NCBI GenBank assembly: GCA_021796315.1
Contig: JAJYOH010000106.1
Span: 1-12,874 of the forward strand
Length of the DNA: 12,874 nt
DNA from: Chloroflexota bacterium
GTDB taxonomy: Bacteria; Chloroflexota; Anaerolineae; Anaerolineales; Villigracilaceae
Reading direction: 5' to 3'
Translations under genes and position numbers: made by a program
Shown here: piece by piece, positions 5,655-12,874 of the stretch
How the letters are laid out: each line of letters begins with the position of its first letter
Numbering within the stretch: the stretch's first letter is position 1
The notes under the pieces: model-generated
Seen by the model: the letters and a program-made list of their open reading frames with translations, nothing else
What the model was told of the DNA's origin: nothing
Databases searched by the model: none

Positions 5655-7157
5655 ATGAAGTTTTCGTGGTCGAAAATTCCGGTTTATGTTCAGGCGCTAT
5701 TGCTGTTTGCAATTTTCTTTATGTTCATGGCGAGCATTCAATTTTCCACGCCGGACATGCCAGACAATGATGGCTTTTATCACATCAAGATGGCGCTCTT
5801 GATGCGTGAGCAGGGATTGAAGCCTCCGTTCCCTTACATGCCACTGACGATTTTGAATGCGCAGGAATTTTACGATCATCATTTTCTTTTTCACGTCGCA
5901 TTGATTCCATTTACATTCGGCGATCTGCGGCTCGGAGCGAAATGGGCCGCGGTGACTTTTGCCAGCCTGGCATTTCTGGCAGTCTGGTGGCTGCTGCGCG
6001 GACAAAAAGTGCGTTATTCAGTATTTTGGTCGCTGGGTCTGTTGGCTGTCTCCCAGGCGTTTTTATATCGCATGAGCATCACGCGCGCCCAGTCGCTGTC
6101 GTTGGGCGTCTTGGCTTTGGGGCTGCACTGGATGTTCAATGGAAAGAATCGTTACCTGGCTGCGCTCGCCTTTTTATATGTTTGGATGTATGACGCCTTC
6201 CCGTTGCTTCCGGCGCTGGCTTTTCTTTTTGCGGTCGCGGTATTTTTAGTCGAGGGTCAAATCAATTGGAAACCGCTGGCTTATGTTTTGGCGGGAACCG
6301 TTCTTGGCCTGGTCATCAATGTTTATTTTCCGCACGACCTGTTTTTTATTTACCGGCATCTTCTGTCGAAGCTCATTGATCCAACATCCGCCAGTGTTGG
6401 CAATGAATGGTATCCGTATGACACTGGTCAATTACTGAGTAATGCGCCAGTGACGCTTGTCATCTTTTTGCTGGGGATTCTGGCTCTTGGTTTGCGCGAT
6501 AAGCGGATGGATGTCCCGTTGATGACTGCTTTCCTCGCAACGGCGATGTTCGGCTTTATGCTTTTCCAGGCGCGACGGTTTATCGAATATTTCCCCGCCT
6601 TTGCCTTGATCTTTGCAGCGATGAGCTGGTCGCCGCTTTTAGCGGATTCCGTTACCGGTGCGGCCGAAGCGTTGCCCAGGCAGTTGTCGATCCTGTTTGA
6701 TAAAGTTGTGCCGGTCCTGCTTTCTTTCATCCTGTTATTCGGAATGTATATCTCTCAGCGCGACGCTGTAAACAGCATCCGGGAATCCCAGCCTTATACG
6801 CTATATTACGGCGCCACTAAATGGTTAATGGCGCACACAACCCCCGGTGAGCGTATCTTTCAAACTGATTGGGATGATTTCCCGCGTCTCTTTTTTTACG
6901 ATACTTATAATACTTACATGGTCGGGCTCGATCCGACTTATATGCAGCTCTATGATTCAGATTTGTATAACCTGTGGGTCTCGATCACAGATGGAAAAGT
7001 TTATAATTTATCACAGGTTATTCCAGGCGAATTTGGCGCGTATTATGTTGTAACGGATCTACAGCACAAAGGTTTTATTGCCAAGGCATCCATTGACCCT
7101 GACATGCACGAAGTGTATCGCGATTCCCTGTCGGTTGTTTATCAAATACTCAAATAA
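5655..7157 (+). CDS. GT-C-fold membrane glycosyltransferase-like protein
   Basis: This 500-residue integral membrane protein has roughly ten hydrophobic helices. After the first (about residues 12-30), the outer loop carries PDNDGFYHIK with Asp37, Asp39 and His43. That is the position and style of the catalytic/metal-binding acidic motif in GT-C enzymes such as STT3/PglB and PMT, which use polyprenyl-phosphate-linked sugars on the outer face of the membrane. The soluble C-terminus (about residues 370-500) contains FQTDWDDFPRLFFYDTYN. Donor and acceptor are unknown. I chose ATG 5655 because GGAG lies six bases upstream; ATG 5643 and 5649 are in frame, but 5643 sits at the end of the terminator T-run. 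No partner sugar genes are adjacent. Confidence 0.8.
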   Translation: MKFSWSKIPVYVQALLLFAIFFMFMASIQFSTPDMPDNDGFYHIKMALLMREQGLKPPFPYMPLTILNAQEFYDHHFLFHVALIPFTFGDLRLGAKWAAVTFASLAFLAVWWLLRGQKVRYSVFWSLGLLAVSQAFLYRMSITRAQSLSLGVLALGLHWMFNGKNRYLAALAFLYVWMYDAFPLLPALAFLFAVAVFLVEGQINWKPLAYVLAGTVLGLVINVYFPHDLFFIYRHLLSKLIDPTSASVGNEWYPYDTGQLLSNAPVTLVIFLLGILALGLRDKRMDVPLMTAFLATAMFGFMLFQARRFIEYFPAFALIFAAMSWSPLLADSVTGAAEALPRQLSILFDKVVPVLLSFILLFGMYISQRDAVNSIRESQPYTLYYGATKWLMAHTTPGERIFQTDWDDFPRLFFYDTYNTYMVGLDPTYMQLYDSDLYNLWVSITDGKVYNLSQVIPGEFGAYYVVTDLQHKGFIAKASIDPDMHEVYRDSLSVVYQILK

Positions 7158-7159
7158 GA

Positions 7160-7193
7160 GAAAAAAACTGGTTGTTTATGCCAGTCTTTTTTG
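7160..7193. terminator. Bidirectional intrinsic terminator between convergent genes
   Basis: ACTGG (7167-7171) and CCAGT (7181-7185) pair around a nine-base loop. A run of seven A lies before the stem and CTTTTTT after it, so each strand has a hairpin followed by T residues. It separates the + strand GT-C gene (stop 7155-7157) from the minus-strand GT-C gene (stop 7194-7196), ending both transcription units within 40 bases. Confidence 0.82.
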
Positions 7194-8771
7194 TTACGGA
7201 TTAAAGTCAATCCAAAATATTTTTAGATCGGAATCAGGGATGCTTGTCACATACTGAAAATGGGGATCAGGCGTCAGGCCGTTATAAATCTTTTCCAGTT
7301 GCGGACGTTCGGCGGGAAGCAGGATGTAGTGGGCATTGTAATGCTTGGCAACGAAGACAATCGTGTTGATATCGTTGTTGGGGACCATCACTGTTTTGAA
7401 ACCGGTCGCTTCGTTAACATCCCACGTCGCGCGCGCCATGATGATTATGTCGGCTTCAGGGACGCCTCTTTTTGCGGCGTCTGCCTCAATGTCGCTTTTG
7501 ACGATTTTGTAGGTTTCGTAAATCCCGTTGTAGTAAATTGTTGACGAGTAATTCTTTTGGAAGCCCAGGTAGCCACAATAGGCCGCCAACAAGATTATTG
7601 CCCCGGTTAACATCGATTTTGATTTTATATATTGTGCGGCGAAATCAACAATTACGAAACAGATAAAAGGCATCAATGCGCCGAGGCTTTTGATCAGCGA
7701 ACCGGGACCTGAAAAACTGGCAATAAAAGAGTAAAACAAATATTCAAAGATAAAGAAGAGAAAAACAGGTAGAAGCATTCGAAGCTTACCCCAGTCCCGG
7801 CGCAGAAAAATCATGCCAGCCAGAGATGCCAGAAAAAGCCAGGTGAGAATGGGGTCAAGGAAATAATCCAGTTGCGGCAAATTTTCCCAGGCAGTGTGCA
7901 ATCTCCTGACGATAATTTCCTTGATGCCAAACGTAGCGCGCAAGGCGGGCCAGTCAATTTCTTTGTTGTAGGAATGAAAATCTTCGTAGGTTGTCAGGAA
8001 GGCTGTCTTGGCTGGGCCGGGCGGAAAGAACGCATGAAGTTCTGAATAATTTTTGATTAGCAAAGGTGAAAGAACCAGAAGATGGATTCCAATGACCGCG
8101 CCACCGATCAGCAATTTTGATTTTAACGGCATAGATGAAATCAAAATGCAAATCCCAAGTGTGCCAAGCAGGAGAATGTTATCCTGACGAATTAAATTAG
8201 CCAGCCCGGTGAATAGCGCTGCGATGAGAAAATTGCGCGGCGATTCGTCGCCTTTCATCATGAAATAAATTGCCAGCGCGCCGAATGCTCCAGAGAAAAT
8301 AATGGCTTCAGTCGAGACCGAGTACCAGACCTGGAACGGGGAAAAAAATGTCAGAAGGCCGACCAGCGCCCCGGTCGAGACTGAACCGGATATTTTTCTT
8401 CCAGCTAAATATCCAACAATTGCAGGAATGATCCCGAAAACAATTGGTGCGATCAATGCAATGTTAATGGAAGCGCTTTTGAAAATCAACATTGGGATCG
8501 CGATCAAAAATGAAGCGCTTGGATTCCAGAAATCACCGGCATAATGCGGGAGCGGCGACAATCCGCTGAAAAAATAAACGATGTAATCAATGACCGGGCC
8601 GCGGCCGAGCGCGATATTTTTTGCCACCGTGTAATAAAAGGCTGAGTCGCCATGGCCGGGTGTCCTGGCAAAACTGGCGAGATAAAAACGCAAAATAAGG
8701 CCGAGTAATAACCCGGCCATGAATAAAATATTCCAGAAACGATTTTCTTTTTGGTTTGTTATAACGCCCAT
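7194..8771 (-). CDS. GT-C / PMT-like membrane glycosyltransferase
   Basis: This 525-residue polytopic membrane protein has a first helix at about residues 13-34, followed by GHGDSAFYYTVAKNIALGRG. The acidic residue (Asp42) preceding aromatic residues in the first outer loop is the hallmark position of GT39/PMT_2-type GT-C transferases that use polyprenyl-phosphate sugars. About ten further hydrophobic segments follow, and then a soluble C-terminal domain of about 130 residues. It shares the overall architecture but little visible sequence with the + strand GT-C gene. The ATG (8769-8771) lies inside the last codons of the upstream 66-codon gene (13-base overlap). Upstream there is only a weak GGA, so translation is probably coupled. 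It is the last gene of the minus-strand operon. Confidence 0.8.
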   Translation of the reverse strand: MGVITNQKENRFWNILFMAGLLLGLILRFYLASFARTPGHGDSAFYYTVAKNIALGRGPVIDYIVYFFSGLSPLPHYAGDFWNPSASFLIAIPMLIFKSASINIALIAPIVFGIIPAIVGYLAGRKISGSVSTGALVGLLTFFSPFQVWYSVSTEAIIFSGAFGALAIYFMMKGDESPRNFLIAALFTGLANLIRQDNILLLGTLGICILISSMPLKSKLLIGGAVIGIHLLVLSPLLIKNYSELHAFFPPGPAKTAFLTTYEDFHSYNKEIDWPALRATFGIKEIIVRRLHTAWENLPQLDYFLDPILTWLFLASLAGMIFLRRDWGKLRMLLPVFLFFIFEYLFYSFIASFSGPGSLIKSLGALMPFICFVIVDFAAQYIKSKSMLTGAIILLAAYCGYLGFQKNYSSTIYYNGIYETYKIVKSDIEADAAKRGVPEADIIIMARATWDVNEATGFKTVMVPNNDINTIVFVAKHYNAHYILLPAERPQLEKIYNGLTPDPHFQYVTSIPDSDLKIFWIDFNP

Positions 8772-8959
8772 GCCAGCATAAGTCCGAAGATGGCGACGAT
8801 CAGGCCGATGTGCAAAAGGAGATTAGTGGTGGTCACTCCCCAACCCGGCAGCGCAAATTGCAGAATCAGGTTGGAGACGATCAGGACAATGCCAAGCAAC
8901 GGTAGGAGCCCTTTGCGGTGGGCGAGAAACTCGGAAAGCCAGTCGAGTAATTTTGACAT
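8759..8959 (-). CDS. Small two-helix membrane protein, function unknown
   Basis: This 66-residue protein starts with a short amphipathic, charged segment (MSKLLDWLSEFLAHRKG) and has two hydrophobic helices, about residues 18-36 and 45-65, joined by a short GWGVTTTN turn. It has no catalytic motif and I do not recognise the family. The start codon follows the hflX stop with no bases between (TAAATG), and a GAGGAAG-type Shine-Dalgarno lies in the hflX tail. Its end overlaps the start of the GT-C gene by 13 bases. The tight packing on both sides supports a real gene. A role tied to either neighbour is possible but only inferred. Confidence 0.75.
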   Translation of the reverse strand: MSKLLDWLSEFLAHRKGLLPLLGIVLIVSNLILQFALPGWGVTTTNLLLHIGLIVAIFGLMLAWAL

Positions 8960-10312
8960 TTAGATTTCTTCCTCTTCAAGTTCGGGTTGGGTATCGTTCA
9001 CCTGCCACGGCGAGAATTGAGCGGTCAGGCGGCCAGGGATGCGTCCTTGAATAATCACGCCGCCGCGTTGGTGCTCGATGCGGTCCACTTGTCCGGCCTC
9101 GTGAAATAGCGAGATCAATGCGCCTTGTTGGTAGGGCAGGCGCACGTGGACTGGCGTGTATGTTTCGTAAAGTTCCTGCTTGATCAGATGGATCAATTCT
9201 GTTTGTCCGATTCCAGTGCGGGCTGAGACCGCAATCGAGTTCGGATAATTGCGCGCCGTCTCACGCGCGACCTCGGGCTGGCTGAGGCGATCTATTTTAT
9301 TTAACGCTGTGATGGTTGGGATGTGCCCCGCGCCGATTTCTTTCAGCGTTTCCTGCACTGATTGGAATTGATTCAACGCGTTGGCATGTGAAATATCCAC
9401 AACGTGCAAAAGCAGGTCGGCCTCCGCGATTTCTTCCAGTGTGGCATGGAAAGCCGCGATCAAAGCTGTCGGTAATTTTTGAATGAAACCGACTGTGTCT
9501 GTGACCAGAGCCTGGTAGCCGCCGGATAATTCGATGCGGCGCGTGGTCGGGTCGAGGGTGGCGAAGAGCTGGTCGGCAACGTACACATCCGCTTTGGAAA
9601 GCCGATTGAGCAGTGTGGATTTTCCAGCGTTGGTGTATCCAACCAATGCGACTGTTGGAATGCGCGAGCGTTTGCGTTGGGCGCGATATCTCATGCGATG
9701 TGCGCGAACCTTTTCCAACTCGTCCTTGAGATGTTTGATGCGGCTGCGGATTTGGCGGCGATCTACTTCGAGTTGAGTCTCGCCGGGGCCGCGCAGGCCC
9801 ACGCCGCCGGTCGAGCCGGTTCGTCCGCCGCCGCCGCCAGCTTGTCGAGCGAGATGCGTCCACTGTCCGGTAAGACGCGGCAGGAAGTACTCGTATTGTG
9901 CAAGCTCGACTTGCAACATTCCCTCGGCAGTGTGGGCGTGCTGCGCGAAGATATCCAGAATTAAAGCTGTTCTATCTATGATGCGAACATTGGGCGCAAA
10001 TATTTTTTCAAGTTCGCGCTGGTGTCGCGGCGATAATTCATCGTCAAAGATGATGACCTGTGCCAGTGTTTCTTCAGCCAGAGCCTGGAGTTCTTCTATC
10101 TTGCCAGGGCCAATAAAGGTGTGCGGATTGGGATGATCCAGTTTCTGGGTCAGCTCGCCAACGACATCCAACCCTGCGGTGTCGGAAAGCAGGGCGAGTT
10201 CAGTCAGTGAATCTTCGAGCGTGAGGTGTTGTTGTTTCTGGAAAATATCAACACCGACCAGAAAAGCGCGTTCACGCGGAGCTTGGGTCGGTTGGGGGAT
10301 TCGTTTTGACAT
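8960..10312 (-). CDS. hflX: Ribosome-associated GTPase HflX
   Basis: HflX is a translational GTPase that binds the large ribosomal subunit and splits stalled or stressed ribosomes. The 450-residue protein has the N-terminal HflX domain (including FIGPGKIEEL at about 66-75 and IFDDELSP), the glycine-rich linker, and the signature GPGETQLEVDRR at 175-186. The G domain carries GYTNAGKS (225-232, G1), DTVGF (272-276, G3), NKID (338-341, G4) and SAR (G5). A C-terminal extension of about 60 residues ends in an acidic tail (ELEEEEI). The ATG (10310-10312) lies 41 bases inside the histidine kinase gene. The purine-rich stretch upstream gives only a weak Shine-Dalgarno, so coupling is likely. It is directly followed by the two-helix protein gene. 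Confidence 0.96.
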   Translation of the reverse strand: MSKRIPQPTQAPRERAFLVGVDIFQKQQHLTLEDSLTELALLSDTAGLDVVGELTQKLDHPNPHTFIGPGKIEELQALAEETLAQVIIFDDELSPRHQRELEKIFAPNVRIIDRTALILDIFAQHAHTAEGMLQVELAQYEYFLPRLTGQWTHLARQAGGGGGRTGSTGGVGLRGPGETQLEVDRRQIRSRIKHLKDELEKVRAHRMRYRAQRKRSRIPTVALVGYTNAGKSTLLNRLSKADVYVADQLFATLDPTTRRIELSGGYQALVTDTVGFIQKLPTALIAAFHATLEEIAEADLLLHVVDISHANALNQFQSVQETLKEIGAGHIPTITALNKIDRLSQPEVARETARNYPNSIAVSARTGIGQTELIHLIKQELYETYTPVHVRLPYQQGALISLFHEAGQVDRIEHQRGGVIIQGRIPGRLTAQFSPWQVNDTQPELEEEEI

Positions 10313-11540
10313 CAGGTTCGAGTTTTTCTTTCTCTAATTTTCCAAAAAGCTTGGCAACTTTCGGATCAGTGGATTCTGTGCGGGATGGGATCAGAATGTG
10401 GAAGATGGAGCCGGGACATTTTTCTTCATCACAGCCCGATGATTCAACCCAAATTGTCCCGCCGTGGGCTTCGATAATACCGCGTGTAATGGGAAGTCCC
10501 AGCCCGGGGCCGCCGCCTTTGAATTTTGTTTTGCCGCTGGAGTGCAGGTTGACGCGTCCCAGTTGGCCAAATTTTTCAAAAATGACGGCTTGATTTTCGG
10601 AAGAAATGCCAATGCCTGTGTCGGCGATGGTGATCTCTATAAAACCGGGTAGCGTGCGTCCATCCACACTGATCCTGCCTTTATCAGGTGTGTATTTGAT
10701 GGCGTTGGTCATCACGTTGTAAAGCGCCTGATACAGACGTTCGGTATCGGCGTATATCCATAAGTCGCTGCCGGGGAAGGTTTTTATTTCCAATGTCTGT
10801 TGCCGTTCCAGAATAACATCGCCGAGATCGCGCTGAAGCAGGCGAAACAAATGACTTAGCCAGAGCGGCTGCATGTTGAGCGAGAGCAGGTGATTATCGA
10901 TTAAAGATACGTCGATCATGTCGTCTATGATCTGGCGCAGACGAAAGATGCCGGTATTGACTCCCGAAAGCAGCGTGTCAATCTGGCCGTTGCCATCTTG
11001 CGTGACAAGGTCGCGCATCATGGCTGCATAGCCCTCGATCAACGTCAACGGAGTTTTGAGTTCATGGGCTGCGACGGAAATGAAATTGGATTTCGAGCGG
11101 TCGAGGCGCTCAAGCTTTTGCTGCATCTCGATCAGTTCATTCGAAACGTACAGCACGCGCGCTTCCATTTCAAGCCGGGCGGTTTTTTCGAGAGCGTAAG
11201 TGTAAATGGGGGTGATCGTTGTCAGCAGGTCGAGCGCGTCCTGTTCGGATAGATTTTCAATGGCTACATCGTTTGTGATCGAAACAATCTTGTTCAATAG
11301 ATCGGCGACATTGTTCTTCCGCTGTTGCAGGTCGGTCAGCGTGGGAGAGCCGGTCCACTCATATAAAATGGAATCGAGCCAGGCCGGGTTGCCTGTCATA
11401 ACGGCCTGTTCGAGTCCGCCAAAGAAGCGCTCAAGCTGCTCCAGAAAAACACCACGCAGGTTGGTCCCGCGCGTCAAACTGTAAGAGACGCGTTGTAACC
11501 AACTGGGGCGGATTTCAGCAAGGAGTTCCTGGGCTCTCAT
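10272..11540 (-). CDS. Soluble histidine kinase, orphan in this window
   Basis: This 422-residue protein has no transmembrane segment. The N-terminal 145 residues are largely helical and of unknown ligand; they loosely recall RsbR/RsbU-type N-terminal regions, but that is not established. A HisKA domain follows, with His159 in AAHELKTPLT, then the HATPase_c domain: N-box Asn279 in NVMTNAIKY, G1 DTGIGI at 307-312, F-box IFEKFGQL, and G2 GPGLGLPIT near 342-350. All catalytic boxes are intact, so it should autophosphorylate and pass phosphate to a response regulator, but none is encoded here. A charged, Pro-rich tail ends the protein. Its 3' end overlaps hflX by 41 bases, and it starts 43 bases after the M28 gene. 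No clear Shine-Dalgarno is seen before ATG 11540. Confidence 0.92.
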   Translation of the reverse strand: MRAQELLAEIRPSWLQRVSYSLTRGTNLRGVFLEQLERFFGGLEQAVMTGNPAWLDSILYEWTGSPTLTDLQQRKNNVADLLNKIVSITNDVAIENLSEQDALDLLTTITPIYTYALEKTARLEMEARVLYVSNELIEMQQKLERLDRSKSNFISVAAHELKTPLTLIEGYAAMMRDLVTQDGNGQIDTLLSGVNTGIFRLRQIIDDMIDVSLIDNHLLSLNMQPLWLSHLFRLLQRDLGDVILERQQTLEIKTFPGSDLWIYADTERLYQALYNVMTNAIKYTPDKGRISVDGRTLPGFIEITIADTGIGISSENQAVIFEKFGQLGRVNLHSSGKTKFKGGGPGLGLPITRGIIEAHGGTIWVESSGCDEEKCPGSIFHILIPSRTESTDPKVAKLFGKLEKEKLEPDVKTNPPTDPSSA

Positions 11541-11552
11541 AGTGATCGCTTA

Positions 11553-11581
11553 AGTTTACGCTGTCTGGCTCGTTTTGACAA
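11553..11581 (-). promoter_or_regulatory. Candidate internal promoter before the histidine kinase
   Basis: In the 43-base gap after the M28 gene, the minus strand reads TTGTCA (11576-11581), 17 bases, then TAAACT (11553-11558), matching five and four positions of the consensus hexamers. Transcription would begin only a few bases before the kinase ATG. It could give the kinase-hflX part of the operon separate control. It is a modest match and may be chance. Confidence 0.3.
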
Positions 11582-11583
11582 TT

Positions 11584-12495
11584 TCAATTTGGTTGGGACT
11601 TTTGCTGGCTGAGCCATTCCAAAAGCACATCGCCCACCATTTTCAGGCTGTCGGCAGATACGTGTTCGGGAGTGTCGGCCAGCGTGTGCCAGTATGGGTA
11701 ATCAATATCGATGATGTCCACCGAAGGAATCCCGGCTTGCACGAACGGAATGTGATCGTCCAGAATGTCGTATTTTACCTGCGGAATGAATGATTCTTTG
11801 AATCCTAAATTTGCAGCCGTTGTCCAAATCGAAGTTCGCAATTTTGTATCAGAGTTGCCTTCCATGTAAAATTTTGGATTTGCACCGCCGACCATGTCCA
11901 CCAGGATCATGGCTTGCGGTTTGGTTTTCATATTTTGAACGAAGGCAGTCGATCCAAGAATCCAATCCCAGCCGGGAATCTCGCCGTTATCTTCAACATC
12001 GAAGAAAACCAATTCAACGGGAATGCTGTCTTTGGGCAGCGTGCGCGCCAATTCGAGCAGCACGGCCACACCGGAGGCGCCATCATTTGCGCCGGGCACG
12101 GGCTGCATTTGGTTTGCAGGATTCGGGTCGCGGTTTGCGCGCAGGCGTGAATCATAATGTGCGCCGAGGATGATCTGCGGCGCGGCATCTGAACGCTTCG
12201 CAACCAGATTTTGAATCGGATGTCCCATCGCTTCTGATTGCTGGATTTCAACCTGCCAGCCCGCCGGCTCAAGTTCCGTTTGCATCCATGCCAGGATTTT
12301 AGCGTGCGCGTCCGACCCGGGGATACGCGGCCCGAACGCTACTTGAGTCTGGACGTCAGCGTAGGCGCGCTTGCCGTCAAATAAAACGGAGGCCGCCAGC
12401 CGGTCCAGATAGAACGCTCGCGCGTACCAGGTCAGGGCCAGCGCGAACAAAAGTCCGATGATCGAAAGGTAAATGGCGATGCTGCGTCTATTCAT
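11584..12495 (-). CDS. Membrane-anchored M28 metalloenzyme, glutaminyl-cyclase-like
   Basis: This 303-residue protein has one N-terminal membrane anchor (about residues 6-25) and an exported M28-fold domain. Zinc/catalytic candidates are GAHYDS (His113), GANDGASG (Asp138), FFDVEDNG (Glu168 as base, Asp169 as ligand) and [10 protein letters not shown] (His270). The DDHIPF block and the GSxxF element after a Trp-containing loop resemble animal-type glutaminyl cyclases, which form N-terminal pyroglutamate, more than M28 aminopeptidases. Activity could still be aminopeptidase. I chose ATG 12493-12495 because the hydrophobic anchor begins there; the frame extends upstream to 12540, but only inside trmFO. 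The start overlaps the trmFO stop by eight bases, indicating coupling. The genetic neighbourhood gives no substrate hint. Confidence 0.85.
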   Translation of the reverse strand: MNRRSIAIYLSIIGLLFALALTWYARAFYLDRLAASVLFDGKRAYADVQTQVAFGPRIPGSDAHAKILAWMQTELEPAGWQVEIQQSEAMGHPIQNLVAKRSDAAPQIILGAHYDSRLRANRDPNPANQMQPVPGANDGASGVAVLLELARTLPKDSIPVELVFFDVEDNGEIPGWDWILGSTAFVQNMKTKPQAMILVDMVGGANPKFYMEGNSDTKLRTSIWTTAANLGFKESFIPQVKYDILDDHIPFVQAGIPSVDIIDIDYPYWHTLADTPEHVSADSLKMVGDVLLEWLSQQKSQPN

Positions 12496-12874
12496 GGGAA
12501 TCCAAAAAAGTTTCAAGTTCGGTGATGGACCGGTTTGCATACGCCGCGGCGCGTTCGCGTTTGCCGAGCCGGTTTGTGTTTTCGAGCGCGGGCAAAATCC
12601 CGAAGTTGGCTTTCATCGGTTGGAAGTCTTTGAGATCGGCGTGCGTGACGTAATGGCATAAAGCGCCGAGCATGGTGGTTTGCGGAAGCGTGAAAAGTTT
12701 CCGGCCGTGATGCAGGCGCGCGGCGTTGATGCCTGCCAGCAAGCCGGTGGCGATGTTGCCCATGTAACCTTCGACGCCCGTGATCTGACCCGCGAAAAAT
12801 AAATCATCGCGGTCGATGAATTGAAGTGTGGGGCGCAAAAGTTTTGGCGAAGCGATGAACGTGTTGCGATGCAT
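12488..12874 (-). CDS. trmFO: C-terminal part of TrmFO, folate-dependent tRNA m5U54 methyltransferase
   Basis: This is the last 128 residues of TrmFO; the protein continues beyond the window edge, and the Met at the edge is internal rather than the start. TrmFO uses FAD and methylene-tetrahydrofolate to methylate U54 in the tRNA T-loop. The family signature is present: MHRNTFI at the edge, then [21 protein letters not shown] (about residues 24-37 of the fragment), [23 protein letters not shown] and FQPMKANFG. The last 25 residues are less conserved. The stop (TAG, 12488-12490) overlaps the start of the M28 gene, making trmFO the first visible gene of the minus-strand operon. The FAD-binding N-terminus and active-site cysteine lie outside. 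Confidence 0.96.
   Translation of the reverse strand: MHRNTFIASPKLLRPTLQFIDRDDLFFAGQITGVEGYMGNIATGLLAGINAARLHHGRKLFTLPQTTMLGALCHYVTHADLKDFQPMKANFGILPALENTNRLGKRERAAAYANRSITELETFLDSHE

Noticed and set aside
9818..9842. GCC-type trinucleotide repeat
   Set aside because: It encodes the conserved Gly-rich linker (AGGGGGRTG) of HflX, so it is not a separate repeat element.
9297..9863. 188-residue same-strand frame inside hflX
   Set aside because: Arg/Ser/Pro-rich composition typical of an alternative-frame shadow; hflX fully explains the region.

Overview
The window looks like an ordinary, densely coded bacterial chromosome segment of moderate GC content. The protein set (soluble histidine kinase, HflX, GT-C membrane glycosyltransferases, a small SpoIIE-type phosphatase, ATP-type PckA, TrmFO) resembles what I would expect from Chloroflexota, most likely class Anaerolineae. 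That placement comes from remembered family resemblance, not from a search. I see no phage, insertion sequence, CRISPR array, rRNA or tRNA. No stretch longer than 300 bases lacks a gene.

Layout. Positions 1-113 hold the tail of an unrecognised + strand gene. It converges on a minus-strand pair: a small P-loop kinase-like protein (134-496) and a SpoIIE/PP2C phosphatase (515-1222). From a divergent promoter region at about 1223-1355 a + strand block runs: rpmF (L32), fabD, a class I aminotransferase, pckA and a GT-C membrane protein, ending at 7157. The aminotransferase and pckA overlap by 4 bases and form an operon linking amino-acid transamination to oxaloacetate/PEP metabolism. A bidirectional terminator (about 7160-7193) separates this block from a minus-strand operon. 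Read from 12874 down to 7194, that operon is trmFO (truncated by the window edge), a membrane-anchored M28/glutaminyl-cyclase-like metalloenzyme, a soluble histidine kinase, hflX, a 66-residue two-helix membrane protein, and a second GT-C glycosyltransferase. The operon genes overlap or lie 0 to 43 bases apart.

The most interesting material is in the + strand intergenic regions. Three genes (rpmF, the aminotransferase and the first GT-C gene) each have a near-perfect terminator-type hairpin plus T-run ending 2-5 bases before the Shine-Dalgarno sequence. Any transcript of these genes must therefore cross a terminator, which suggests leader attenuation or a shared 5' hairpin architecture. The aminotransferase leader also contains a 22-codon reading frame rich in Val, Ile and Leu that starts with GTG six bases after a perfect TATAAT. 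That arrangement could be a leaderless leader peptide feeding an attenuator. These are sequence-based hypotheses. I did not identify a clear-cut new enzymatic or defence system.
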